A DNA stretch of 37,593 nucleotides from Caulobacter segnis (GTDB lineage Bacteria > Pseudomonadota > Alphaproteobacteria > Caulobacterales > Caulobacteraceae): the NCBI RefSeq assembly GCF_003243465.1, contig NZ_QFQZ01000046.1, forward strand, positions 1 to 37,593. Reading direction: 5' to 3'. The notes below the pieces were generated by a model that had not been told where the DNA came from, did not search any database, and worked only from the letters and a program-made list of their open reading frames with translations. This document shows, piece by piece, positions 22,325-29,213 of the stretch (the stretch's first letter is position 1; each line of letters starts with the position of its first letter). Made by a program: the position numbers and the translations under genes.

Positions 22325-23431
22325 ATGACCGACAACATCCTGAATATCCGCCCGGCTTCGGAAACCAAGTGGGACTGCGCCAGCTTCGGCGAAGTGATGC
22401 TGCGCTTCGACCCGGGCTTCGGCCGGGTGCGCAACGCCCGCCAGTTCAACGTCTGGGAAGGCGGCGGCGAGTACAACGTCGCCCGCGCGTTCCGGAAGTG
22501 CTGGGGCAAGCGCTCGACCGTCGTCACGGCCCTGCCGAACAACGACCTGGGCTGGCTGGTCGAGGACCTGATGATGCAGGGCGGCGTCGACCAGTCCCAC
22601 GTCATCTGGCGCGACTTCGACGGCCTGGGCCGCAACACCCGCGTCGGCCTGAACTTCACCGAAAAGGGCTTCGGCGTCCGTCCGGCCCTGGGCTGCTCGG
22701 ACCGTGGCCACTCGGCCGCCTCGCAGATCCGCCCCGGTGAAGTGAACTGGGAAAAGCTGTTCGGCGAGGAAGGCGTGCGCTGGTTCCACACCGGCGGCAT
22801 TTTCGCGGCCCTGGCCAGCAACACCGCCGAAGCCGTGATCGAGGCCGTTGAAGTGGCCCGCAAGTACGGCACGATCGTCTCCTACGACCTGAACTACCGC
22901 GCCTCGCTGTGGAAGTCGCAGGGCGGCAAGGAAGGCGCCCAGAAGGTCAACCGCCACATCGCCAAGTACGTCGACGTGATGATCGGCAACGAGGAAGACT
23001 TCACCGCCTGCCTCGGCTTCGAAGTGGAAGGCCTGGACGAGCACATCAGCTCGATCGACCCGGCCAACTTCAAGAAGATGATCGAGACGGCCGTGAAGGA
23101 GTTCCCGAACTTCAAGGTCGCCGCGACCACGCTGCGCAACGCCAAGACCGCCTCGGTCAACGACTGGTCGGCGATCCTGTACGCCGGCGGCCAGTTCTAC
23201 GCCTCGATGATGCGCGAGAACCTGGAAATCTACGACCGCGTCGGCGGCGGCGACGGCTTCGCCTCGGGCCTGGCCTACGGCTTCATGGAAGGCAAGGGCC
23301 CGCAGGCCGCCGTCGAGTACGGCGCGGCTCACGGCGCGCTGGCCATGACCACCCCGGGCGACACCTCGATGGTGAAGGCCGCCGAGGTCGAGGCCGTGAT
23401 GAAGGGCAAGGGCGCGCGGGTCATCCGCTAA
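22325..23431 (+). CDS. kdgK: 2-keto-3-deoxygluconate kinase (PfkB family)
   Basis: This 368-residue ribokinase-fold sugar kinase phosphorylates KDG to KDPG. The N-terminal glycine-rich substrate motif appears as EGGGEYNVARAF. The catalytic Asp310 lies in the anion hole GGGDGFASG. It is a little longer than the 309-residue E. coli KdgK, mostly in the middle around residues 110-140. The start is the ATG at 22325, with GGGAAGG inside the end of kdgA serving as ribosome site. A strong intrinsic terminator follows 27 bp after the stop. The stop overlaps by 4 bp a small convergent ORF. Confidence 0.93.
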   Translation: MTDNILNIRPASETKWDCASFGEVMLRFDPGFGRVRNARQFNVWEGGGEYNVARAFRKCWGKRSTVVTALPNNDLGWLVEDLMMQGGVDQSHVIWRDFDGLGRNTRVGLNFTEKGFGVRPALGCSDRGHSAASQIRPGEVNWEKLFGEEGVRWFHTGGIFAALASNTAEAVIEAVEVARKYGTIVSYDLNYRASLWKSQGGKEGAQKVNRHIAKYVDVMIGNEEDFTACLGFEVEGLDEHISSIDPANFKKMIETAVKEFPNFKVAATTLRNAKTASVNDWSAILYAGGQFYASMMRENLEIYDRVGGGDGFASGLAYGFMEGKGPQAAVEYGAAHGALAMTTPGDTSMVKAAEVEAVMKGKGARVIR

Positions 23432-23637
23432 GTCCCTCCGTCCGCGGACAGGATTGAGCCCTCGGTCGCAAGGCCGAGGGCTTTTTCTTTTTCCAGCATT
23501 CGACGGTACTCCGCCGAATTTCGGAACTTGCGCAGCGTCTTGAAGACCGCGCGGCGCAGCGCCGCGATGCGGGCTGGCGGCCATTCGCAATCGGGCGCGA
23601 CGGGACGGGGCGTGGGGCTCTTCTTCTTGCGGGACAT
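23428..23637 (-). CDS. small basic hypothetical protein
   Basis: This is a 69-residue ORF with a lysine-rich start (MSRKKKSPTPRP) and an amphipathic middle, R-R-A-V-F-K-T-L-R-K-F-R-N. The ATG at 23637 is preceded by an excellent GGAGGAG, which is the best argument that it is translated. Its stop overlaps the kdgK stop (CTAA). Its coding strand also runs antisense through the kdgK terminator, so its C-terminal residues 43-69 are dictated partly by that hairpin. I recognise no family. It could be a nucleic-acid-binding small protein on charge alone. Confidence 0.55.
   Translation of the reverse strand: MSRKKKSPTPRPVAPDCEWPPARIAALRRAVFKTLRKFRNSAEYRRMLEKEKALGLATEGSILSADGGT
23458..23491 (+). terminator. 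intrinsic terminator of kdgA-kdgK
   Basis: GCCCTCGG (23458-23465) pairs with CCGAGGGC (23474-23481). Two more pairs close a GCAA tetraloop at 23468-23471. It is followed by CTTTTTCTTTTT. A stable GNRA-capped stem with a T-rich tail 27 bp past kdgK is a textbook Rho-independent terminator. Confidence 0.9.
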
Positions 23638-24112
23638 CGACTCCTCCAGGGGCGTGCGAAGGCGCTCCGACGCGGCGCGCCGGAGGGACGGGGGAGGGAG
23701 GCGGGGCGCCGGGGCGACGCCCGGAGCAGAAGGAAAAATACCGTTTCGACGAAGCCTAGACGCCCCGCGCGATCGTTCTCCGGAAGCGTGACGTCGCGAC
23801 GCTATTGGCGCCTCTTCGCCCTTGAAGCCTCCGACGGGCGGGCCAGGCCGCGAAGCCCGGTCCCGGTCAGGAGCCTTTCGACTCCCCTGTCGCTCTCCTC
23901 GGCCCGCATCCACCGTCGTTTCTGTGTTCCAGGGTCGACTACCTCGGGGATGGCGCGGTTGCGGAGTTTCCCCCGCGCCGACGAGCGCGCCCGCTCGACC
24001 GCCCCCCGAAGCCGCGAAGGTCGCTGGCCGCGCGCCCTCCCCAGTGCTTCGAGGTGGAAAGAGGATAAGGCGGTTTTTGAGGGGGTGGATGAAATCGCGC
24101 GAACGCTCGTTG
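23638..24112. other. gene-free GC-rich stretch
   Basis: This is about 475 bp between the small basic ORF and a large inverted repeat. Several frames are open, but none has a convincing start, family resemblance or codon pattern. The first part must carry the promoter of the minus-strand 69-residue ORF; TTTCGACG and the AT-rich AAGGAAAAATACC near 23730-23745 are the only relaxed spots. I see nothing else I can name. Confidence 0.5.
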
Positions 24113-24115
24113 AAT

Positions 24116-24297
24116 TCCCTCTCTCTTCGAGAGAGGGAGGGGCCCATGCGCAGCATGGGAGGGTGAGAGGTTTCACCCTTTCCGGACAGAGCAAGCGCGG
24201 AAGGTTTTGAACTCGTGAAGGATTTGCGGCCCGCCTGTAACCTCTCACCCTCCCACGCCTCCGGCGCGGGCCCCTCCCTCTCTCGAAGAGAGAGGGA
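24116..24297. repeat. large inverted repeat with nested hairpins
   Basis: The left arm spans 24116-24172 and the right arm 24239-24297, with a 66-nt spacer. The outer 30 bases of each arm (TCCCTCTCTC... / ...GAGAGAGGGA, ending GGGGCCC / GGGCCCC) are exact complements. The inner 17 bases (TGGGAGGGTGAGAGGTT / AACCTCTCACCCTCCCA) are too. A diverged 9-13-nt centre lies within each arm. Each arm also folds by itself (CCCTCTCTC-TTC-GAGAGAGGG). This looks like a pair of inverted copies of a short palindromic dispersed repeat. Confidence 0.85.
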
Positions 24298-24313
24298 TTC
24301 CAGGCCCGTCCCT

Positions 24314-24625
24314 TTACGAGCGTTCGCCCCGCAGCTTCGCGTTCAGCGCCAGGCTTTCCTCCATCCGCGCCAGCTGCTCGGGCGTCGCGGGCGTCTGGCG
24401 CCTGGCCTTCCACTCGGCGGCGGGCATGCCGTGGACCGCCTCGCGGGCGGCCTCCTTGCTGATCGAGCCCTCCGAGGCTTCGCTGACCCAGTCGCCCAGG
24501 CAGTTGCGACAGAAGCCGGCCAGGCCCATCAGGTCGATGTTCTGGGCGTCGGCGCGCATCTGCAGGTGCTCGACCAGGCGGCGGAAGGCGGCGGCGGCGT
24601 GGCGGTCTTCGATCTCGATGGTCAT
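24314..24625 (-). CDS. DUF1244 family protein
   Basis: This 103-residue cytoplasmic protein belongs to DUF1244. The diagnostic motif is FCRNCLGDWVSEA in the middle, with two cysteines three residues apart, followed by the Glu/Arg-rich tail and MPAAEWKARRQ. The family is widespread in Alphaproteobacteria and small helical structures are known, but no function is established. The ATG at 24625 gives MTIEIEDRHAAAAFRRL, the family start. It stands alone, with repeat elements on both sides, upstream in the gap to the peptidase gene and downstream at 24116-24297. Confidence 0.9.
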   Translation of the reverse strand: MTIEIEDRHAAAAFRRLVEHLQMRADAQNIDLMGLAGFCRNCLGDWVSEASEGSISKEAAREAVHGMPAAEWKARRQTPATPEQLARMEESLALNAKLRGERS

Positions 24626-24641
24626 GGCTGTTCCAAATCTC

Positions 24642-24757
24642 GTGTCATCCCGGCCGAAGGGCCGCGAAGCGGGCTGTAGAGCCGGGACCCAGGGGTGAGC
24701 GGCAGTGCATCGGCCCCTGGGTCCCGGCTCTCCGCTGCGCTACGGCCGGGATGACAC
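24642..24757. repeat. dispersed inverted-repeat element, copy B
   Basis: The element begins GTGTCATCCCGG and ends CCGGGATGACAC. It contains GCCGGGACCCAGGGG and CCCCTGGGTCCCGGC in inverse order, as in copies A and C. It lies between the divergent DUF1244 and proline iminopeptidase genes, so here it cannot be a terminator for either gene. Confidence 0.85.
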
Positions 24758-24836
24758 GGAAAAGCGTGAGTTTCGAGCCTAGAGATTCCCATCTTTCAGC
24801 GCGAGAGTGCGCCGCCTTTTTCGACAGGATTCGACC

Positions 24837-25922
24837 ATGGATTTCTCGCGGCTTCGCACGACCAGCAAGGTGACCACCGAGTGGGCCTATCCGCAGGGTG
24901 AGCCCCTGCGCACCGGCTGGCTGCGCGTCGACACCGCGCCGGACCACGAGCTCTACTGGGAAGAATACGGCAAGGCCGACGGCGAGCCGGTGATGTTCCT
25001 GCACGGCGGCCCGGGTGGGGCCTGCGCGCCGGTGATGTCGCGGTTCTTCGATCCGGATCGTTACCGGGTGATCCTGTTCGACCAGCGCGGCTGTGGCAAA
25101 AGCCGCCCGACCGTGGCCGCCGACGGGCCGCAGAAGGCCCTGGCGCACAATACGACGGACTATCTGGTCGCCGACATCAACGCCCTGCGCGAGGCGCTGG
25201 GGATCACCGGCAAGATGCACGTGTTCGGCGGCAGCTGGGGCAGCACGCTGGCCCTGGTCTACGCGATCCGCCATCCGGACAAGGTCGCCTCCCTGATCCT
25301 GCGCGGCATCTTCCTGGGGTCCAAGGAGGACCTGCTCTACATGTACCAGGGCAATGCGGCGACCTTCGCCGACAAGCCCTACGGCCTCACCGAACCCGGC
25401 GCCTACATCGCCTATCCCGACGAGTGGAAGGCCTTCGTCGAGGTCATTCCGGCCGAGGTGCGCGACGACATGATGGCCGCCTACAAGGCAATCTTCGACA
25501 GCGTTCCGACCACCGAGCCCGAGCGCCAGCGCCAGCTGCAGGCGGCCCTGGCCTGGTCGGTCTGGGAGGGGACGATCTCGAACATGATCCCGGCCGCCAG
25601 CGACCCGGGCAAGTTCGGCGAGGCCGAGTTCGCGCTGAGCTTCGCCCAGATCGAGGCGCACTTCTTCGCCAACGACCTGTTCCTGAAGCCCGACGAGATC
25701 ACCGACGGCGTCGGGGCGCTGAAGGACGTGCCGGTCCACATCGTCCACGGCCGCTTCGACCAGGTCTGCCCGCTGACCCAGGCCTCGCGGCTCGTCGAAG
25801 CGCTGGAGGCGGCGGGGACTCCTCCCGCGACCTACGTGATCACCGACGCCGGCCACAGCGCGATGGAGGGCCAGACGGTGCTGGCGCTGACGGCGATCAT
25901 GGATGGGCTTCCCCCAATCTAG
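24837..25922 (+). CDS. pip: proline iminopeptidase (alpha/beta hydrolase)
   Basis: This is a 361-residue cytoplasmic serine peptidase of family S33 that releases N-terminal proline from peptides. The oxyanion-hole motif is HGGPGG, followed by DQRGCGKS. The nucleophile Ser133 lies in GGSWGS. The acid is in VHGRFDQVCP and the catalytic His in DAGHSA. The cap domain around residues 165-280 is of normal size. The ATG at 24837 has AGGA 8-11 bases upstream. The frame is open further left into the repeat, but that extension is not family-like. No operon partner is evident. Confidence 0.95.
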   Translation: MDFSRLRTTSKVTTEWAYPQGEPLRTGWLRVDTAPDHELYWEEYGKADGEPVMFLHGGPGGACAPVMSRFFDPDRYRVILFDQRGCGKSRPTVAADGPQKALAHNTTDYLVADINALREALGITGKMHVFGGSWGSTLALVYAIRHPDKVASLILRGIFLGSKEDLLYMYQGNAATFADKPYGLTEPGAYIAYPDEWKAFVEVIPAEVRDDMMAAYKAIFDSVPTTEPERQRQLQAALAWSVWEGTISNMIPAASDPGKFGEAEFALSFAQIEAHFFANDLFLKPDEITDGVGALKDVPVHIVHGRFDQVCPLTQASRLVEALEAAGTPPATYVITDAGHSAMEGQTVLALTAIMDGLPPI

Positions 25923-26015
25923 GGAGGCGCTCGGATCACGAAGGCGCGCGCGACGGAACGAGCGGGGCCGTTCTCGGGTTGAACCGGCATGGATCAACCT
26001 TGCGAGGTCACGACG

Positions 26016-26735
26016 ATGTCGCCGCCCGTTCAAAAGCCCTCCGTCGGCGCGCTGAAGCGCTGCGGCGCAGCCTTGCTGGCGCTGTGCGTGGGGATGGGGG
26101 CGGCCGACGCGGCGCTGGCGGGCGAGCGTCAGAAGACGCCCCAGACCTCCGCCGAGGCCAATACCGACAACCTCGGCTCGGCGATGGTCGCGCCGCTGCG
26201 GGACATCAACGTCGTCCGCTCCGAGATACCCGACCTGCTGAAGAAGGCCGTCGCAGATCCTTACGCGCCGCCCCAGGCCGGCTGCGCGCCGTTGAAGGCC
26301 GAGATCCAGCAGCTCGACGCCGTGCTGGGCGACGACTACGACGACCCCAAGGACGACAACAAGGACGAGAGCCTGTCGCGGCCGGTGCTGGGGGTGGTGG
26401 CCAGTACGATCACCGACGTGATCCCGATGCGCGGCTGGGTCCGCCGCCTGACCGGCGCCGAACGGCACGACCAGATGGTCCGCGAGGCGATCAAGGCCGG
26501 CTTCGTGCGGCGCGGCTATCTGAAGGGCCTGATGAACGCGGGGACCTGCCAGGGCGACCGGCTGGTCTATGTCTCCGCCAAGGCCGCGCCGAAACCGCCC
26601 CTGGTCGAGGCTGAGGCGGTTCCGGTCCAGGTCGCCGCCACGCCGGTTCAGGCGCCCGTGCCGGTCCAAGCCCCGCTGGCACCGTTCACCCACATCACGC
26701 GCGTGGCGACATCCGACGGCGCGCGAACGCCCTGA
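26016..26735 (+). CDS. exported hypothetical protein with two cysteines
   Basis: This 239-residue protein has a signal peptide: a basic N-region, the hydrophobic core GAALLALCVGMGAADAALA, and an A-L-A cleavage site near residue 34. I prefer the ATG at 26016 (GAGG upstream) over 25989. The mature part has a Cys at 90 and another at 178, which could form a disulfide in the periplasm. Between them is an acidic D-D-Y-D-D-P-K-D-D-N-K-D-E patch and a basic, conserved-looking block RGWVRRLTGAERHDQMV. The C-terminus from about 190 is Pro/Val/Ala rich and probably disordered. I do not recognise the family. It is followed 66 bp later by another exported protein. Confidence 0.75.
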   Translation: MSPPVQKPSVGALKRCGAALLALCVGMGAADAALAGERQKTPQTSAEANTDNLGSAMVAPLRDINVVRSEIPDLLKKAVADPYAPPQAGCAPLKAEIQQLDAVLGDDYDDPKDDNKDESLSRPVLGVVASTITDVIPMRGWVRRLTGAERHDQMVREAIKAGFVRRGYLKGLMNAGTCQGDRLVYVSAKAAPKPPLVEAEAVPVQVAATPVQAPVPVQAPLAPFTHITRVATSDGARTP

Positions 26736-26801
26736 GGCGTGTTGCCGGAAGTCGTCAACTTGTGATCGTATCCCGGCGATGTCGGTGTCGGGGAGGGCGC
26801 T

Positions 26802-28271
26802 GTGCGACTGCTTGCGCTGGTGCTGTGCTTTCTCATCGTCGCGCCCGCGGGGGACGCGGCTGAGGTCGTGGGTGTCACGCCAGCCGATGGCTGGTCGATC
26901 TATGGCGCCAAGGTCGCCCATCTCCGCGACGCCGGCGCGCCGGGCGGTGGGGCGACCCGCGTCGAGGCGACCCTGACGACCGATCCCTGGAGCAGCGGGG
27001 CGACCGCGGCCTTCGCCGGCGGGGTCAAGGCGGGCGAGACCTATACGGGCGTATTCTGGCTGCGCGCCGGGGAGGGCGTCCGAATTTCGGCCCTGCTCCT
27101 GACCAACGCTCCGCCTTACCCGACCTTCGCCATCACCGAGAGCATCGGCTCGGGCGACTGGCAGCGCCTTATGGTCACCGGCGTGGCGAAGGCCGACTCC
27201 GAGGCGGGCAAGGACGCGCTGGCGCTGCATCTAGGCAGGGCGGGGCCGGTCACCCTCGGTCCGGCGATCATCCTGCGCGGTATCCCGACGCCGGGCGAGC
27301 TGGACGCGCTCGAGAAGACCTACAAGCCCGACCGGATCGCGGAAGACGTGACCGTCGCCGCGTCGAACGGCGTCAAGCTGGCCGCGACGCTGCGCATCCC
27401 GATGGGCGCGGGACCTTTCCCGGCCATCGTGGTTGTCGGCGGCTCTGGCCCTCAAGTGCGCGGCGCGTTCCGGATTCTGCAGAAGCGCATGCTGTCGGTC
27501 GGCGTCGCGACGCTTGAGTACGACAAGCGCGGCTCCGGGGAGTCGGAGGGACCGTCCAACGAACGTGTGTCGGTGCTGGCCGAGGACGCCCGCGCCATGG
27601 TGCGACTCCTGCGAAGCCGGCCGGAGATTGACCCCGGCCGCATAGCCGTTGTCGGCCACAGCCAAGGCGGCATGGTCGCGGCCCAGGTCGCGGGCGGGAC
27701 AAACCCGCCGCACGCCGCCGTGCTGCTGCTGTCGCCCGCGATTCCGGGGCGCGAGCACACGATCGATCAGATCGCGCGCAGCCTGGTCATGAACTTCCCG
27801 GAGCGCGGGTCCTACGACGTTCAGCGCGGGTTCGCCGCCCGGCTCATCGCCGCCGCTCCGGACAGGGCGCTGGTCGAGGCGGTGGTGGCGTCCGGGGTCA
27901 GGGATGGTCGTATCCCCCAGGAGGCCGCCGAGCAGGTCATCACCGCCCTGACCGACAAGGTCCAGCTTCCCGCCGCCTTGGAACGGAAGCCCTTCGAGGA
28001 CTTGCGGCGTGTCCGCATCCCGCTGCTGGCGGTTTATGGCGGCAAGGACGCCCTGGTCCGGCCCCAAGAGAACGTGCCCGCCGCCCGCAAGGCCCTTGCG
28101 GGCAATCCGCGCGCGGAGATCGTCCTGCTGCCCCGCCTGAACCACGCCCTGCAGGTTCCGCTGACGGATGATCCTGAGGAGTGGCGCACCCGTCCGGCGA
28201 TGGATGGCGTCGAGGTGCTGGAACGGGTCGCGGGGTGGCTGGAGAAGACCCTTGGTGTGAAGCCCGGCTAA
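26802..28271 (+). CDS. exported alpha/beta hydrolase with N-terminal beta-sandwich-like domain
   Basis: This is a 489-residue protein with a signal peptide (MRLLALVLCFLIVAPAGDAA). Residues about 25-155 look like a carbohydrate-binding-module type beta-sandwich; alternating polar/hydrophobic strands and aromatic residues such as GDWQRLMVTG support this. The rest is an S33/esterase-like hydrolase: EYDKRGSGES, nucleophile Ser287 in GHSQGG, Asp416 in YGGKDALV, His448 in LNHALQ. The GTG at 26802 has a strong GGGAGGG. A carbohydrate or peptide esterase acting outside the cytoplasm is plausible. The substrate is unknown. The stop overlaps the convergent PIN toxin stop by 4 bp. Confidence 0.88.
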   Translation: MRLLALVLCFLIVAPAGDAAEVVGVTPADGWSIYGAKVAHLRDAGAPGGGATRVEATLTTDPWSSGATAAFAGGVKAGETYTGVFWLRAGEGVRISALLLTNAPPYPTFAITESIGSGDWQRLMVTGVAKADSEAGKDALALHLGRAGPVTLGPAIILRGIPTPGELDALEKTYKPDRIAEDVTVAASNGVKLAATLRIPMGAGPFPAIVVVGGSGPQVRGAFRILQKRMLSVGVATLEYDKRGSGESEGPSNERVSVLAEDARAMVRLLRSRPEIDPGRIAVVGHSQGGMVAAQVAGGTNPPHAAVLLLSPAIPGREHTIDQIARSLVMNFPERGSYDVQRGFAARLIAAAPDRALVEAVVASGVRDGRIPQEAAEQVITALTDKVQLPAALERKPFEDLRRVRIPLLAVYGGKDALVRPQENVPAARKALAGNPRAEIVLLPRLNHALQVPLTDDPEEWRTRPAMDGVEVLERVAGWLEKTLGVKPG

Positions 28272-28768
28272 CCCCGCACGAAGATATTCCGCAGCCAGTG
28301 GGCGCCTGCCTTGGCGGCCTGGCCCCAGTCTTCGTCCTCGTCGACGACCTCGGGCTTGTAGGTCCAGGGATTGAACAGCTTCAGGCGCGGGATCTTGGCG
28401 AAGGCGGCCGCCTCGCGCGTGGCCAGGGTCATGCCGTGTTCAAGCGCCGTGGCGGCCAGCAGGGCGTCGCGGCCGTCCGTCAGCGGGACGCTCGCGCGGC
28501 GACGGACCACGGCGGCGTCGATCGGCAGGATGCGCCCCTCGAAGGCGCGGGCGAAGCGATTGTCCAGCCAGTCGCGCAAAGCCGCGCCCTGCGTCTTGTC
28601 CTTGCGCTCGACGCGGGCGACGGCGGTTTCCAGCTCCAGCAGGGTCAGGGCCGAGACGAACAGGCTGGTTCGCGCCGCGCCGGCCGCCCAGGCGGTCAGC
28701 GCGGCGTCCGCCCGGCCGCTCTTGGCCGCGCGCAGGGCGTAGACGAGCTCGGTGTCCAGCAGATGCAT
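28268..28768 (-). CDS. PIN-domain toxin (VapC/FitB type)
   Basis: This is a 166-residue PIN-domain protein, expected to be a Mg-dependent RNase that targets tRNA or rRNA when free of its antitoxin. Acidic active-site candidates are Asp5 (HLLDTELV), Glu45 (LLELET), Asp98 and Asp101 (LTDGRDALLAATA). TLATREAAAF corresponds to the usual fifth motif. About 30 residues at the C-terminus (from NPWTYKPEVVDEDED) are an extra acidic tail compared with compact VapC proteins of about 135 residues. The ATG overlaps the antitoxin stop by one base, a tight operon. The stop overlaps the hydrolase stop (CTAA). Confidence 0.88.
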   Translation of the reverse strand: MHLLDTELVYALRAAKSGRADAALTAWAAGAARTSLFVSALTLLELETAVARVERKDKTQGAALRDWLDNRFARAFEGRILPIDAAVVRRRASVPLTDGRDALLAATALEHGMTLATREAAAFAKIPRLKLFNPWTYKPEVVDEDEDWGQAAKAGAHWLRNIFVRG

Positions 28769-29007
28769 CAGCGCTCCCAGGTCTCGGACGCGCGGGCGGC
28801 CCGCAGGTCCAGGTCGGGCAGGGGCGTGGGCATGGCCAGCAGGTCGACGATCGTTTCGGTCTGGCCGCTGAGGCGGCGGTAGGTTTCGATGCTCATCAGC
28901 ACGTGGGTCGGCTTGCCGCGGTCGGTGACGAACACCGGCTCAAGCCGCGCCGCGCGCTTGGCCAGGCTGACGTCCTGATTGAACTCGCGGCTGGTGAGGA
29001 CCTTCAT
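28768..29007 (-). CDS. Phd/YefM-type antitoxin
   Basis: This 79-residue antitoxin is encoded immediately before the PIN toxin. The N-terminal Phd/YefM dimerisation and DNA-binding fold is visible: M-K-V-L-T-SREFNQD, then RAARLEPVFVTDRGKPTHVLMS, then IETYRRL. The C-terminal ~25 residues, ending RAARASETWER, would wrap the toxin. An AGGGAG ribosome site precedes the ATG at 29007. A near-perfect 18-bp palindrome lies 36 bases upstream, as expected for an autoregulated TA promoter. Confidence 0.9.
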   Translation of the reverse strand: MKVLTSREFNQDVSLAKRAARLEPVFVTDRGKPTHVLMSIETYRRLSGQTETIVDLLAMPTPLPDLDLRAARASETWER

Positions 29008-29028
29008 CGCGCGCTCCCTGTCCGCGAA

Positions 29029-29060
29029 TTGACAAGGCTGTCTGTAGAAACGTTACTACA
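29029..29060. promoter_or_regulatory. TA operator palindrome and overlapping forward promoter
   Basis: TGTAGAAACGTTACTACA (29043-29060) is an 18-bp palindrome with a single mismatched pair, 36 bases ahead of the antitoxin ATG. On the plus strand a consensus TTGACA (29029-29034) is followed after 17 bp by GTTACT (29052-29057), which lies inside the palindrome. This could be the promoter for the antiporter gene. The same binding event might therefore touch both divergent units. Confidence 0.6.
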
Positions 29061-29213
29061 TCGTGATGTTCCGGCAACAGAAAATTCGCCAGCAAAAACA
29101 ATCTACTGACGGGCGCGTCAAAAAGGCGGTCAAGGTATTGCGCGGACCATCGTTCTCTGGTCGGCATGGGGCAAGGGCGCAAAGCCGAGAACATTGCTTA
29201 GGGGGCTTATCCG

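Noticed and set aside
20486..23590. 1,034-codon minus-strand open frame over ppc, kdgA and kdgK
   Set aside because: It is antisense to three well-supported genes and has no recognisable domain.
24645..27230. 861-codon minus-strand open frame
   Set aside because: It is antisense to the proline iminopeptidase and exported proteins and also crosses a repeat element.
28940..29194. 84-codon minus-strand frame over the antitoxin start region
   Set aside because: It overlaps the well-supported antitoxin in another frame and shows no domain.
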